A stretch of DNA of 64,000 nt from positions 1 to 64,000 of the forward strand of contig NZ_JAJEKE010000011.1 of the NCBI RefSeq assembly GCF_024363565.1. Direction: 5' to 3'. A program made the translations under genes and the position numbers. Positions 27,786 through 36,499 of this stretch are shown piece after piece. The notes under the pieces were generated by a model. The model saw nothing but the letters and a program-made list of their open reading frames with translations. It searched no databases and was not told where the DNA came from. Numbering within the stretch: the stretch's first letter is position 1; every line of letters starts with the position of its first letter. The stretch comes from Lutispora saccharofermentans (GTDB taxonomy: Bacteria > Bacillota > Clostridia > Lutisporales > Lutisporaceae).

Positions 27786-28520
27786 ATGATCAGAAAGATA
27801 ATAAAAATCGATGAAGAAAAATGCAATGGATGCGGTTTATGCATAAACGCTTGCCATGAAGGAGCTTTACAGCTCGTAAACGGTAAAGCCAAATTGATTT
27901 CAGAATCCTATTGCGACGGACTCGGGGCTTGTTTGCCGGAATGTCCCACGGGAGCAATAAATATTGAAGAAAGAGAAGCCGACGCTTTTGATGAAGATGC
28001 AGTAAAGGTTCATATTGAAGCGAAGAAGAACCCCGTTCCTGAGAAGTTAGCCTGCGGCTGCCCAGGTTCTCATGCGAGAGTTATAGAGAAAGCTGTGCAT
28101 AAGGAGCCTTTAGCAGGATGCTGCGATCATAATTCAAGCGGGCTGCATCCGGAATCCCAATTAAGGCAATGGCCGTGCCAGATAAAGCTTGTTCCGATAA
28201 ATGCACCGTATTTCGATGATTCACATCTGCTCATCGCTGCAGATTGCACAGCTTATGCCTATGCTAATATACACAGCGATTTTATGAAAAATAAAATCAC
28301 ATTAATAGGATGCCCCAAATTGGATAATTCAAATTATGCAGAAAAGTTGGCAGAAATATTGAAGCATAATGAAATTAAAAGTGTAACCGTTCTTAGAATG
28401 GAAGTTCCCTGCTGCGGCGGTTTATCACATGCCGTAAAGGAAGCACTGCAGAAAAGCGGAAAAATGATACCCTGGAGAATAGTAGTCATCGGTACAGACG
28501 GAACTATAATCGAAGAATAA
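27786..28520 (+). CDS. Ferredoxin-domain protein (two 4Fe-4S motifs)
   Basis: 244 aa from the ATG at 27786, behind AAGGAG. An N-terminal dicluster ferredoxin domain (about 5-65) has CNGCGLCINAC and the variant second motif CDGLGACLPECP, in which one cysteine is replaced. The rest (about 90-244) has cysteine pairs in CGCPG, GCCDH, DCTAYAYANI, GCPKLDN and PCCGG, the pattern of iron-sulfur proteins commonly linked to hcp and hydrogenase loci. It probably donates electrons to the hydroxylamine reductase 2 genes downstream. The family is recognised, the exact function is not. Confidence 0.88.
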   Translation: MIRKIIKIDEEKCNGCGLCINACHEGALQLVNGKAKLISESYCDGLGACLPECPTGAINIEEREADAFDEDAVKVHIEAKKNPVPEKLACGCPGSHARVIEKAVHKEPLAGCCDHNSSGLHPESQLRQWPCQIKLVPINAPYFDDSHLLIAADCTAYAYANIHSDFMKNKITLIGCPKLDNSNYAEKLAEILKHNEIKSVTVLRMEVPCCGGLSHAVKEALQKSGKMIPWRIVVIGTDGTIIEE

Positions 28521-28529
28521 GGAGGTGAT

Positions 28530-28871
28530 ATGATGCTGGAAAGCAAACAAGGCTTTGCTATCACAGATGAAAAAACCATCGAAAGAATAGTAGACGACGA
28601 AAACGTCAACATCAACCATATGGTTCTCAATAACGGTGAGGGGCTTCCGGAACACTATTCAAATTCGAATGTGTACATGATAGTTATAAGGGGTACAATT
28701 TCACTCCGGCTGGATGACCAGGATACACATATTTATTCAAAGGGAAGCATAATAAATATTCCATACAATGTAAAAATGAATGTATTTAACGATCATAAAG
28801 AAACTTTGGAGTTCTTTGTAGTAAAAGCACCATGTCCAAAAAACTATAATAAATATATCAAAATACTATAA
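28530..28871 (+). CDS. Small cupin-domain protein
   Basis: 113 aa with GGAGGTGAT before the ATG; a second ATG three bases on is also possible. The single cupin barrel is seen in GLPEHYSNSNVYMIVIRGTI (first motif) and IYSKGSIINIPYNVKMNVFN (second motif); the metal ligands are partly preserved, with H in PEHYSN. Small cupins of this type often lie next to hcp and iron-sulfur genes in clostridia. It is the middle gene of the ferredoxin-cupin-hcp operon (9 bp after the first, 23 bp before the third). Confidence 0.8.
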   Translation: MMLESKQGFAITDEKTIERIVDDENVNINHMVLNNGEGLPEHYSNSNVYMIVIRGTISLRLDDQDTHIYSKGSIINIPYNVKMNVFNDHKETLEFFVVKAPCPKNYNKYIKIL

Positions 28872-28894
28872 TAAAATTAAGGGGGTAATATTCA

Positions 28895-30457
28895 ATGAGT
28901 AACATGTTCTGTTTTCAGTGCGAGCAAACTGCAGGAGGCAAGGGCTGCACAAAAGTAGGTGTATGCGGCAAGCAGCCTGAGGTTTCAAACAAGCAAGATG
29001 AATTGATATGCGCATTAGTAGGTCTTGCCAGAGCCTCTTACAGCAAAGCTCCTTCAAAAAATGCTGTTGAGCTGATGCTTAAGGGCCTATTTACCACAGT
29101 CACAAATGTAAACTTCAATACCGTCACTATTGAAAAGCTGATCGATGAGGTAAGAAAAGAAAAGGAAAGTGCTGGAAATGCCCAGGACTTCCCAATAGAG
29201 AACCTCTGGTCCGCAGACTCCGATATAATGTCGCTCCGATCAACCTTGCTTCTGGGCCTAAAGGGTATGGCGGCATATGCTTATCATGCTTATGTATTGG
29301 GCAAACAAAATGAAGAGGTAAACAATTGGTTCTTTAAAGGCATGTATGCCTTCGGCGAGGATCACAGCATTGAAGAATGGCTGAGCTTGCTCATGGAATT
29401 TGGAATGATCAATCTTAAATGCATGGAGCTACTGGATGAAGCTAATACCTCAGCCTACGGAACTCCTGTTCCGGCCAAAGTGACTACAATAATTGAAAAA
29501 GGTCCCTTCATAGTTGTTTCAGGCCATGATTTGCTGGATCTTAAGCAATTGCTTGAACAAACAGAAGGCAAAGGAATAAACATATATACTCACGGTGAAA
29601 TGCTTCCTGCACACGGATATCCTGAGCTGAAAAAATACCCTCATTTAAAAGGCAATTTCGGAACAGCCTGGCAGAATCAACAGAAGGAATTTGATAATGT
29701 TCCCGGCGCTTTCTTATTCACAACTAATTGTTTGATGCCTCCTAAACCTTCCTATATGGACAGAGTCTTTACAACCGAGGTGGTATCTTACCCGGAACTT
29801 GTTCATATAGATGAGGCAAACGGCAAAAAAGACTTTACCCCGGTTATCGAAAAAGCAATGGAGCTTGGAGGGTGGAAAGAGGATAAGGTTCTCACCGGCA
29901 TAAACGGCGGCACCGAATTGATGACAGGCTTTGGTCATGGCACAGTGCTTGGCGTTGCAGACAAAGTTATAGACGCAGTAAAAGCAGGAGCCATAAGGCA
30001 TTTCTTCTTGGTCGGAGGATGCGACGGGGCAAAGCCCGGAAGAAATTATTATACGGAATTTGTTGAGAAAAGCCCTAAGGATACGGTTATATTGACATTG
30101 GCCTGCGGGAAATTCCGTTTCAATGACCTGAACATCGGTGAAATAGGAGGGCTGCCAAGGATAATGGACATGGGCCAATGCAATGACGCATACTCTGCCA
30201 TAAAGGTCGCCGTCGCTTTGTCTCAAGCATTTAAATGCAGTGTGAATGAATTGCCTTTAACCTTAGTGCTATCATGGTATGAGCAAAAAGCCGTATGCAT
30301 ATTGCTCACTCTGCTGGCATTAGGTATAAAAAATATTTATATAGGCCCTTCAGTACCTGCTTTCTTCTCCCAGAATGTACTGAATGTGCTTGTTGAAAAG
30401 TTTAATATTACACCCATCACTACACCTGAAGAGGACTTGAAAAAAATATTAGGATAA
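28895..30457 (+). CDS. hcp: Hydroxylamine reductase (hybrid cluster protein)
   Basis: 520 aa. The N-terminal cluster motif is C6-x2-C9-x8-C18-x5-C24 (CFQCEQTAGGKGC then VGVC), the spacing of class I Hcp from strict anaerobes. The hybrid cluster ligands can be seen further on in the GHDLL segment (H and E), in TTNCLMPP, in HFFLVGGCDGAKPGR, and in LACGKFRFN. It reduces NO or hydroxylamine in the cytoplasm and protects against nitrosative stress. AAGGGGG precedes the ATG. It is the third gene of the operon controlled, most likely, by the divergent Crp/Fnr protein. Confidence 0.97.
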   Translation: MSNMFCFQCEQTAGGKGCTKVGVCGKQPEVSNKQDELICALVGLARASYSKAPSKNAVELMLKGLFTTVTNVNFNTVTIEKLIDEVRKEKESAGNAQDFPIENLWSADSDIMSLRSTLLLGLKGMAAYAYHAYVLGKQNEEVNNWFFKGMYAFGEDHSIEEWLSLLMEFGMINLKCMELLDEANTSAYGTPVPAKVTTIIEKGPFIVVSGHDLLDLKQLLEQTEGKGINIYTHGEMLPAHGYPELKKYPHLKGNFGTAWQNQQKEFDNVPGAFLFTTNCLMPPKPSYMDRVFTTEVVSYPELVHIDEANGKKDFTPVIEKAMELGGWKEDKVLTGINGGTELMTGFGHGTVLGVADKVIDAVKAGAIRHFFLVGGCDGAKPGRNYYTEFVEKSPKDTVILTLACGKFRFNDLNIGEIGGLPRIMDMGQCNDAYSAIKVAVALSQAFKCSVNELPLTLVLSWYEQKAVCILLTLLALGIKNIYIGPSVPAFFSQNVLNVLVEKFNITPITTPEEDLKKILG

Positions 30458-30598
30458 TTCATAAGCAATAGCTTAAAAGCTCAGCTGATTTTTAATGTTT
30501 TTCTACTAATCATCATTATCCATTGCCATTTGGCCCCATTTATTTTATAATTAAAGAGTAGTCGATTAAAGTACAAGTATTATAAAAGAGGTGGTAAA

Positions 30599-31132
30599 AT
30601 GGATATCAAAGGAACAAAAACAGAAAAGAATTTATGGGAAGCCTATGCCGGTGAGTCCATGGCAAGAAATAAGTATAGCTACTTCGCTTCCACTGCAAAA
30701 AAGGAAGGCTATGAACAGATAGCTGCCATTTTTCAGGAAACATCAGATAATGAAAAGGAACATGCTAAAATCTGGTTTAAACTTCTCAATGGAATAGGAA
30801 ATACATCAGAAAACCTGAAGCATGCTGCAGAAGGCGAAAACTACGAGTGGACATCTATGTACAAGGGATTTGCTGAAGAAGCAAGAGCAGAGGGCTTCAC
30901 AAGCATTGCAAACCTTTTTGAAATGGTTGCTAATGTTGAGAAAGAGCATGAGGAAAGATATCTGGCGCTATTAAAAAATGTAGAAGAAAATACTGTATTT
31001 GTGAAAGACGGCAAGGTCTATTGGAAATGCAGAAACTGTGGCCATATTCATGTAGGAGAAAAAGCTCCGGAAATTTGCCCTGTATGCTCTCATCCAAAAG
31101 CACACTTTGAAATATTGGCAAAAAATTGGTAA
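30599..31132 (+). CDS. rbr: Rubrerythrin
   Basis: 177 aa. An N-terminal four-helix ferritin-like diiron domain (about 1-135) has the ligand motifs [24 protein letters not shown] and [12 protein letters not shown]-terminal rubredoxin domain follows, with [10 protein letters not shown] and [11 protein letters not shown]. Rubrerythrin reduces hydrogen peroxide with electrons from NADH through rubredoxin. AGAGGTGGTAAA supports the start. It follows hcp after 141 bp and has its own likely promoter. The upstream electron donor NROR is broken in this window (2517-3261), so another donor must serve. Confidence 0.97.
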   Translation: MDIKGTKTEKNLWEAYAGESMARNKYSYFASTAKKEGYEQIAAIFQETSDNEKEHAKIWFKLLNGIGNTSENLKHAAEGENYEWTSMYKGFAEEARAEGFTSIANLFEMVANVEKEHEERYLALLKNVEENTVFVKDGKVYWKCRNCGHIHVGEKAPEICPVCSHPKAHFEILAKNW

Positions 31133-31173
31133 TAAAATTATAGGGTGAGCCATGGCTCACCCTATAATTTTAT
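31132..31173. terminator. Perfect 42-bp palindrome between rubrerythrin and MsrA genes
   Basis: Centred on GAGCCA|TGGCTC, the arms pair over 21 bp each from 31132 to 31173. It contains the last base of the rubrerythrin stop (31130-31132) and the stop and last codons of msrA (31162-31171). T-rich arms serve as T-tracts in both directions. Confidence 0.85.
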
Positions 31174-31632
31174 GTGACAATAGCCGCCCGGATTTTTCTT
31201 CAAATATTTTTGATGGTATTCTTCCGCATCATAAAAACATTTGAGAGGTTCGACTTCTGTAACTATCGGCTCAGGATATTTTTCCTGCTCCTCTTCAAGA
31301 CTTTTCTTGATTATCGGAATATCTTCAGCATTAATGTAGTAAATCCCTGTTCTATATTGAGTTCCTTCGTCAGGGCCCTGGCGGTTCAATATTGTGGGAT
31401 CTATGACTCTCCAGAATCTTTTCAGCAGCTCTTCCAAAGAGATCTGCGCTTCATCATATCTTATATAGCATGCTTCAGCGTGTCCGGTCTCTCCGGTTTT
31501 TACTTCCGAATATGAAGGATCTTCGGTATTTCCGTTAGCATAGCCAACCTTTGTCTCTATAACGCCTCTGATTCTTGACATATATTCTTCCACTCCCCAG
31601 AAGCATCCGCCTGCGAGTACAATTTCTTTCAT
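31162..31632 (-). CDS. msrA: Peptide methionine sulfoxide reductase MsrA
   Basis: 156 aa from the ATG at 31632, seven bases after GGAGG; the frame opens six codons earlier. The catalytic motif [10 protein letters not shown] (C10) is in the usual place, with [13 protein letters not shown] and [20 protein letters not shown] following, and a C-terminal GGYCHIKL cysteine for recycling. It uses Cys, not Sec, although Sec-MsrA occurs in some clostridia. It repairs oxidised methionine. Confidence 0.96.
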   Translation of the reverse strand: MKEIVLAGGCFWGVEEYMSRIRGVIETKVGYANGNTEDPSYSEVKTGETGHAEACYIRYDEAQISLEELLKRFWRVIDPTILNRQGPDEGTQYRTGIYYINAEDIPIIKKSLEEEQEKYPEPIVTEVEPLKCFYDAEEYHQKYLKKNPGGYCHIKL

Positions 31633-31768
31633 CTGCATACCTCCAAACATTTTTTATCATTATATAGGACACAATGACTAAAGCTGCGATTCCAAGCTGA
31701 TTCGACTTGCCTGCTGCACCTCAACAGCAATATCTCTGCTTTAATATATTATAATCTTCGTATGATTT

Positions 31769-34057
31769 TTATAACAGCCGCAATAGAGGCGATATCTCTC
31801 CAAAATAATATATGAAGAGCCTATGAAGCGGTCTTGTCATAGATACATACAGCAGCTTTATGTCCATCTCTTCCATTCCATAGTTTTCTCTGCTTCCATT
31901 AGCTATGAAGACCACATCGAATTCCAGACCCTTAGAAAGGTAAGAAGGCAGTATCACGATTTCGCTGTTATATTCTTTTTCTTTTCCTGTGATAAGCTTT
32001 GGCTTATATTTAGAGGCCTTTAAATAAGAATATGCTTCCTCGCTCTCATCTATAGTCTTACATATTACTGCCACAGATTTGTAGGATTCGGGCTCCAGTG
32101 CATCCAAGTCTCTTTCAATCTGAAGGCATATCTCCTTGAGATTACCCTTCTGCATCACACGGACAGGAGCTCCATGCCTTATTACCGGTTTCCCCACAGG
32201 AAAATTCCTATGCTTGATATTGCTCAGCACGGCATTTGCCGCATTCATAATCTCTACGGTGGTTCTGTAGCTTTGTTCAAGCATAAGCAGTTCACAATAC
32301 CTGCCCTCAAAGACCTTATCTTTTATATCTCCCCAATCTCCGGTACCTCTATAGGAGTGTATGCCCTGAGCCAAGTCTCCCAATATGGTAAAGGAGGAGT
32401 CCTTTATTATTTTCCGGATGACTAATATTTGAAATGGGCTGAAATCCTGGGCTTCATCTATTACGATATGCCTTACGGGTATTTTCTCATCTATACCATG
32501 TATTTTATACTTAATATAAATTATAGGAGCCAGATCTTCAATTTCAATGTGTCCTGCCCTGAAGGCCTGCATAGAATGTCGGATCATAAAATTGATCAGC
32601 TCTGATGAAATATTTTCAATGGATAGCTCAGGTCCTGCCATATAATTCTGCAAGAAATCCTTATAGTACTCGAAGGGATTCAATTTAGATATTTTCTTTA
32701 TATAATCCGAAACAGCTTTTTTTGAATGGGTTTCAATTTTATTTACAAGATCATTCTTATTATCAATTATATCGATAATAATACTTTGCCTATCTGCCGA
32801 TTCCTCTATTGTATCTTTTATTCTGTTTATTTCTCTGACACAAGACTCCTCCAAGCTTTCTATTATCGCTTCTTTTCGGGCTTTCATCCTGTTTGTCATA
32901 TGCTTTTTAAGTTCGTCTAACCTTTTCACAATAGGTAATTTGCTGTATTCATTCAAGAAAAGATTATTTAACTCATCATACTTAAATATAGTTATAGAAT
33001 TCAGCTTGAAATCCTCCTGGGGAATAAAAGCCTTTTCCACAGTTTGAATGTAATCATCAATGATTTCCTTAAACAGCATGGAACATTTGAGCTGGGACTC
33101 CATCTTCATCAGCTTGTTTCTTGCTGATTGGCTCTTATCCTTGTTCTCATTGACAAATATATTAATTTTTTCATATCCATCCGCTATCTTTAATTTCAAA
33201 CCTATAATTTGAAGAGCAAAATCTTCAAAGGTGGTCTGGCGGGCTTTCTCCACCCCCAGCTCCGGCAGAACCTCCGATATATAGTTCAGAAAAAGCCGGT
33301 TAGGTGCGATGATCATAAAATTCTCAGGCTTAAATTGCTTTTCGTAGGTATAAATAAGATATGCTATTCTATGGAGTGCAATGGTGGTCTTCCCGCTTCC
33401 TGCAGCCCCTTGCACTATCAAGGGAGTCCACATATCGGCTCTGATTATCTTGTTTTGCTGAGCCTGAATTGTACTGACAATGTCCTTCAGCCTATTGTCT
33501 GCATTAGCACCTAAGGAAGCCTGCAATATTTCGTCATTGGTGGTTATATCAATATCATATATTTCTTTCAGGCTGCCCCAGTCTATTACATACTGCCTCT
33601 TTAGAAGAAGTTCTCCTTTTATGATACCATCAGGGCACGAGTATTCTGAATCGCCAAGCCTTGATTCATAATAGAGATTTGCAATGGGAGCACGCCAATC
33701 TGTAATTATTAACTCCATTGTATCCTCATCTATCAAAGCCATTTTTCCTATATAATATTTTTCTCCGGAATCGCTCTCCTCCTCTTTAAAATCAATACAG
33801 GCAAAATAGGGTTTCCTTTTTGCCTGTGTCAGATTTACCAATTTTAACTCTGCTCTGTCCTGGAGCATTGTATTGATCATGAGATCTATATACTGCTGAC
33901 TGCTGTCAGAGTTGAAATGCTTCTTGCCCTTTGCCACTTGTTCATCTATATTGCTTTTGCGAGCTATAAAGGCATTCAGGCTTTTATCCACATGCTTTAA
34001 AGTATATCCGAGCCTGGCCTTCTCCTCGCCATAAGCAGGATGATTTTCAGCAGACAT
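31769..34057 (-). CDS. HelD-type UvrD/Rep helicase (RNA polymerase recycling factor)
   Basis: 762 aa from the ATG at 34057, after AAAGGAGGAGATAG; the frame extends upstream without support. A long N-terminal coiled-coil arm (about 10-80) is followed by a superfamily 1 helicase core: Walker A QGAAGSGKTTIALHRIAYL, motif II VIDEAQDFSPFQ, motif III ILGDLAQGIHSY, motif IV LEQSYRT, motif VI LYVSMTRPLHRLFIYY. The layout of arm plus SF1A core matches HelD, which releases stalled RNA polymerase from DNA. Chemistry as a helicase is not needed for that role. It is transcribed alone. Confidence 0.9.
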   Translation of the reverse strand: MSAENHPAYGEEKARLGYTLKHVDKSLNAFIARKSNIDEQVAKGKKHFNSDSSQQYIDLMINTMLQDRAELKLVNLTQAKRKPYFACIDFKEEESDSGEKYYIGKMALIDEDTMELIITDWRAPIANLYYESRLGDSEYSCPDGIIKGELLLKRQYVIDWGSLKEIYDIDITTNDEILQASLGANADNRLKDIVSTIQAQQNKIIRADMWTPLIVQGAAGSGKTTIALHRIAYLIYTYEKQFKPENFMIIAPNRLFLNYISEVLPELGVEKARQTTFEDFALQIIGLKLKIADGYEKINIFVNENKDKSQSARNKLMKMESQLKCSMLFKEIIDDYIQTVEKAFIPQEDFKLNSITIFKYDELNNLFLNEYSKLPIVKRLDELKKHMTNRMKARKEAIIESLEESCVREINRIKDTIEESADRQSIIIDIIDNKNDLVNKIETHSKKAVSDYIKKISKLNPFEYYKDFLQNYMAGPELSIENISSELINFMIRHSMQAFRAGHIEIEDLAPIIYIKYKIHGIDEKIPVRHIVIDEAQDFSPFQILVIRKIIKDSSFTILGDLAQGIHSYRGTGDWGDIKDKVFEGRYCELLMLEQSYRTTVEIMNAANAVLSNIKHRNFPVGKPVIRHGAPVRVMQKGNLKEICLQIERDLDALEPESYKSVAVICKTIDESEEAYSYLKASKYKPKLITGKEKEYNSEIVILPSYLSKGLEFDVVFIANGSRENYGMEEMDIKLLYVSMTRPLHRLFIYYFGEISPLLRLL

Positions 34058-34315
34058 TCTATCTCCTCCTTTTTTGGTCGCAGGGGTTACGGAGAACACG
34101 AAAAGTCACTAAAACTTCACAAAAATCACTGAAATTTTTATAATATTAAAGTTACATTAAATTATTGATTTGTACCCTAGGGGAATGGGCAAATGATAAC
34201 AATCGGTAGTTAGTAGCTACAGATTAGGGATCAATAAAACCGTCAGAAAATTTAAATATCCTGACCTGCTTTTTCGTGAAAAATTCCGTGTCTTTCAGTG
34301 GTTTCCGTCTCCTCA
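34058..34315. other. 258-bp gap with decayed inverted repeat
   Basis: No ORF with a ribosome binding site. The left end (near 34088-34135, CACGAAAAGTCACTAAAAC) and the right end (near 34270-34315, TTTTTCGTG, TTCCGTGTCTTTCAGTGG) are loosely complementary and contain short repeating GTG/CAC units. It may be a worn palindromic element or the shared 3' region of the flanking genes. The middle is AT-rich and featureless. Confidence 0.35.
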
Positions 34316-35134
34316 TTAAATGCTAAGCCTTATGCTGCCGCGCGCAATGCTTGGTATGCCAATTTTTCTTGCAGTAAAAAAGGTGCCGTGACAGTCAGAT
34401 CCTCCGGTTATAAAGAGGTTGTTAGCCCGGCAAAATTCACTGCAATGCTTTGTTATATCAGAATTATTCTCAGGATGGTAGCATTCTATGCCCATTATGC
34501 CCTCATCCAGCATACCATGCAATAGGTCTTTAAAATTCAAGCGATAAAAGGGTGCGCCCGGATGAGCCAATACAGCTATACCGTCTGCATTTTTTATAAC
34601 AGAAATGACTTCCTTAGGATCAGGAAACTTCATTTTTTCAAATGGATTTCCCCAACCGTCAAAAAGAGGGAAGAAATCTTTTGTATTACTGCAGATCTTC
34701 TTGTCTATCAAATAGTTTAAAGCTTTCCATCCGCCTCGCTTCGGATTATTCTGATAACGGCCGTAATCCGACAGGCTCACATCAAAGCCTTTCTCGCAGA
34801 GAAATTTTATGCTTTCCTCGTCTTTTTGTTCCATAAAGTCTCTATTTCCAGATATCAGCTTCAGCAAGCCATCGTTGCGTATATCTATGCCGTATCCAAG
34901 TATGTGAAGATTAGCTCCATTAAAGGAAGTATCAATTTCCACACCCGGTATAAAGGCTAAGCCCGCCTTTACAGCAAGTTCAGCCGCCGTCTCTACATTT
35001 TCTACTGAATTATGATCCGTAATAGCAAACATGCTTATATTGTTCTTAATTATTTCAGACACGGCTTCTTCAGCGGTCCACGTCCCGTCTGAAGCCGAAG
35101 TATGAATGTGCAAGTCTATCTTATCATTGTTCAA
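34316..35134 (-). CDS. PHP-domain phosphoesterase
   Basis: 272 aa from the TTG at 35134, nine bases after GGGGG; the frame is open back to 35173 without a ribosome binding site. The PHP metal-binding motifs are present: DLHIHTSASDGTW at the start, ITDHNSVEN, PGVEID, AHPGAPF and the late GGSDCHGTFF. Members are Mn or Zn phosphoesterases such as RNase AM or histidinol phosphatase-like proteins, and the RNase AM/YciV group fits best by length and motif order. The reaction is not certain. It is transcribed alone. Confidence 0.85.
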   Translation of the reverse strand: MNNDKIDLHIHTSASDGTWTAEEAVSEIIKNNISMFAITDHNSVENVETAAELAVKAGLAFIPGVEIDTSFNGANLHILGYGIDIRNDGLLKLISGNRDFMEQKDEESIKFLCEKGFDVSLSDYGRYQNNPKRGGWKALNYLIDKKICSNTKDFFPLFDGWGNPFEKMKFPDPKEVISVIKNADGIAVLAHPGAPFYRLNFKDLLHGMLDEGIMGIECYHPENNSDITKHCSEFCRANNLFITGGSDCHGTFFTARKIGIPSIARGSIRLSI

Positions 35135-35607
35135 GATATCATGCCCCCTTGAAAAATAGTAAAAATCTTTCATAGCAAGTGAAAGATTTCAATAGCTATT
35201 ATACTACGAAGCTTCATCCGGCACAATATATATTATGTACAATTATAATTTATTGCCATCAGATACATATGCATCAATCGCTGTACCTCCGTCAGCAGCG
35301 GCTTTCATGATAATTATATCAAAAATTAGAGTAAAGCCTGATTGCAACGAATTTTTATTATGCAATTTTTCCCTTTTCAAAGCATGGGATAAATTAGATC
35401 ATCTCCTCTTCGATCATTTTTATAACAGCTTGGCACAGTTGAAAATAAATGCATGGAAGGAACCGGTGGTTTTATATGATCAGGATAGCTGCAGCCTGTT
35501 GAAATTTGCTATATGATGCGCAATAAGGCATATTATGAATATTATATATCTTCTTCAATATATTACAGGTTTAATTATATGCCTCCGTCTTATATAATTA
35601 CAAAAAA
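35135..35607. other. 470-bp region without a supported gene
   Basis: A + frame of 93 codons (35235-35516) has no ribosome binding site and no family resemblance, and its sequence reads like a shadow. A small - frame (about 35249-35404) is equally unsupported. The region probably holds the promoters of the PHP gene and of the c-di-AMP-controlled hydrolase. CTTTCA-TAGCAAG-TGAAAG at 35168-35186 can form a hairpin just upstream of the PHP gene. Confidence 0.4.
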
Positions 35608-35732
35608 GCCTAGTCCACACATTTTGTGGAGCGGAGGAATTAACTCTGGGGTGAATAAACGGGCTATTAAAGGCCGTTTAAGGGAAGCTCTCAACCTAAT
35701 CCGTCAACTAACTTCGCAGGCTGATGAGAGGG
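35608..35732 (+). promoter_or_regulatory. c-di-AMP riboswitch (ydaO-yuaA type)
   Basis: The conserved blocks of the class appear in order: CACACATTTTGTGGAGCGGA, GGGGTGAATAAACGGGC, AAGGGAAGCTCTC, then CCTAATCCGTCAACTAACTT and CGCAGGCTGATGAGAGGGG, matching the ydaO consensus (CCGUCAGCUAAC, CGUAGGC). The class usually precedes peptidoglycan hydrolases and potassium transporters and turns them off when c-di-AMP is high. The GAGAGGGG at its 3' end is also the ribosome binding site of the hydrolase 35741 onward, so control by access to that site is plausible. Boundaries are approximate. Confidence 0.9.
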
Positions 35733-35740
35733 GAATATTG

Positions 35741-36442
35741 ATGCAAAAAAGATATTCGAAGATGGGTTTCACCGTCTTCGCAATAGTATTAGTCATTTTT
35801 TTGTCCGCTAATATTGTACAAGCTGATTATGGCTATACTACCTTAAAAATGGGCATGAGGGGCTCTGATGTGAGCACACTTCAGACCAAGCTCAAAAGTT
35901 TAGGATATTTCAACAATAATGTCACAGGCTATTTTGGAAGTATAACAAAAAATTCAGTCATCAGATTTCAGAAAGCAAATGGTTTATATGCTGACGGAAT
36001 AGTAGGTAAAAATACTTACAGAGCATTGAACAACAGCTCGGCAGCTGCCTTAAGCTCCAGAGGAACGGTTGAGAGAGCAAGCGGGAGCAATATCGTAGCA
36101 ACAGCAAAATCCTATATGGGAGTGCCCTATGTATGGGGCGGGACTTCCCCAAGCGGTTTTGACTGTTCCGGTTTTGTCCACTATGTCTATGGAAAATATG
36201 GAATCTGGCTTCCAAGAACTACAGAATCTCTATATCCAACCGGAACCTATGTAACCAAAGCTAATCTCAGAGCAGGAGATCTTGTATTCTTTACAACTTA
36301 TGCTCCGGGTGCATCCCATGTCGGGATATATATAGGCAACGGCGACTTTATCCATGCCAGCAGTTCAAAAGGCGTAACTATAAGCAATTTAAGCAATAGC
36401 TATTATGCACAAAGATATTTTGGTGCAAAAAGAGTGATGTAG
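35741..36442 (+). CDS. NlpC/P60 peptidoglycan hydrolase with PG-binding domain
   Basis: 233 aa from the ATG at 35741, with GAGAGGGG ten bases before it; the frame is open 76 codons further upstream, but that stretch is the riboswitch. The order is: signal peptide (about 5-27, FTVFAIVLVIFLSANIVQA), a peptidoglycan-binding type 1 domain (about 30-90, LKMGMRGSDVSTLQTKLKSL, then GIVGKNTYRAL), a linker, and an NlpC/P60 domain (about 115-233) with catalytic Cys in GFDCSGFVHYV and His in ASHVGIYIGN. It cuts stem peptides outside the cell. Being under a c-di-AMP riboswitch ties it to wall turgor control. Confidence 0.95.
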   Translation: MQKRYSKMGFTVFAIVLVIFLSANIVQADYGYTTLKMGMRGSDVSTLQTKLKSLGYFNNNVTGYFGSITKNSVIRFQKANGLYADGIVGKNTYRALNNSSAAALSSRGTVERASGSNIVATAKSYMGVPYVWGGTSPSGFDCSGFVHYVYGKYGIWLPRTTESLYPTGTYVTKANLRAGDLVFFTTYAPGASHVGIYIGNGDFIHASSSKGVTISNLSNSYYAQRYFGAKRVM

Positions 36443-36447
36443 CTTAT

Positions 36448-36495
36448 AAATGGATTGGTGCTAGCTTTTTAAGCTTTCACCAATCCATTTATTTT
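36448..36495. terminator. Bidirectional terminator, 13-bp stem
   Basis: AAATGGATTGGTG (36448-36460) pairs with CACCAATCCATTT (36478-36490), followed by ATTTTC. It lies between the convergent hydrolase and asparaginase genes. Confidence 0.85.
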
Positions 36496-36499
36496 CAGC

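Noticed and set aside
35235-35516. 93-codon + frame upstream of the c-di-AMP riboswitch
   Set aside because: No ribosome binding site, no family resemblance, and sequence composition like non-coding DNA.
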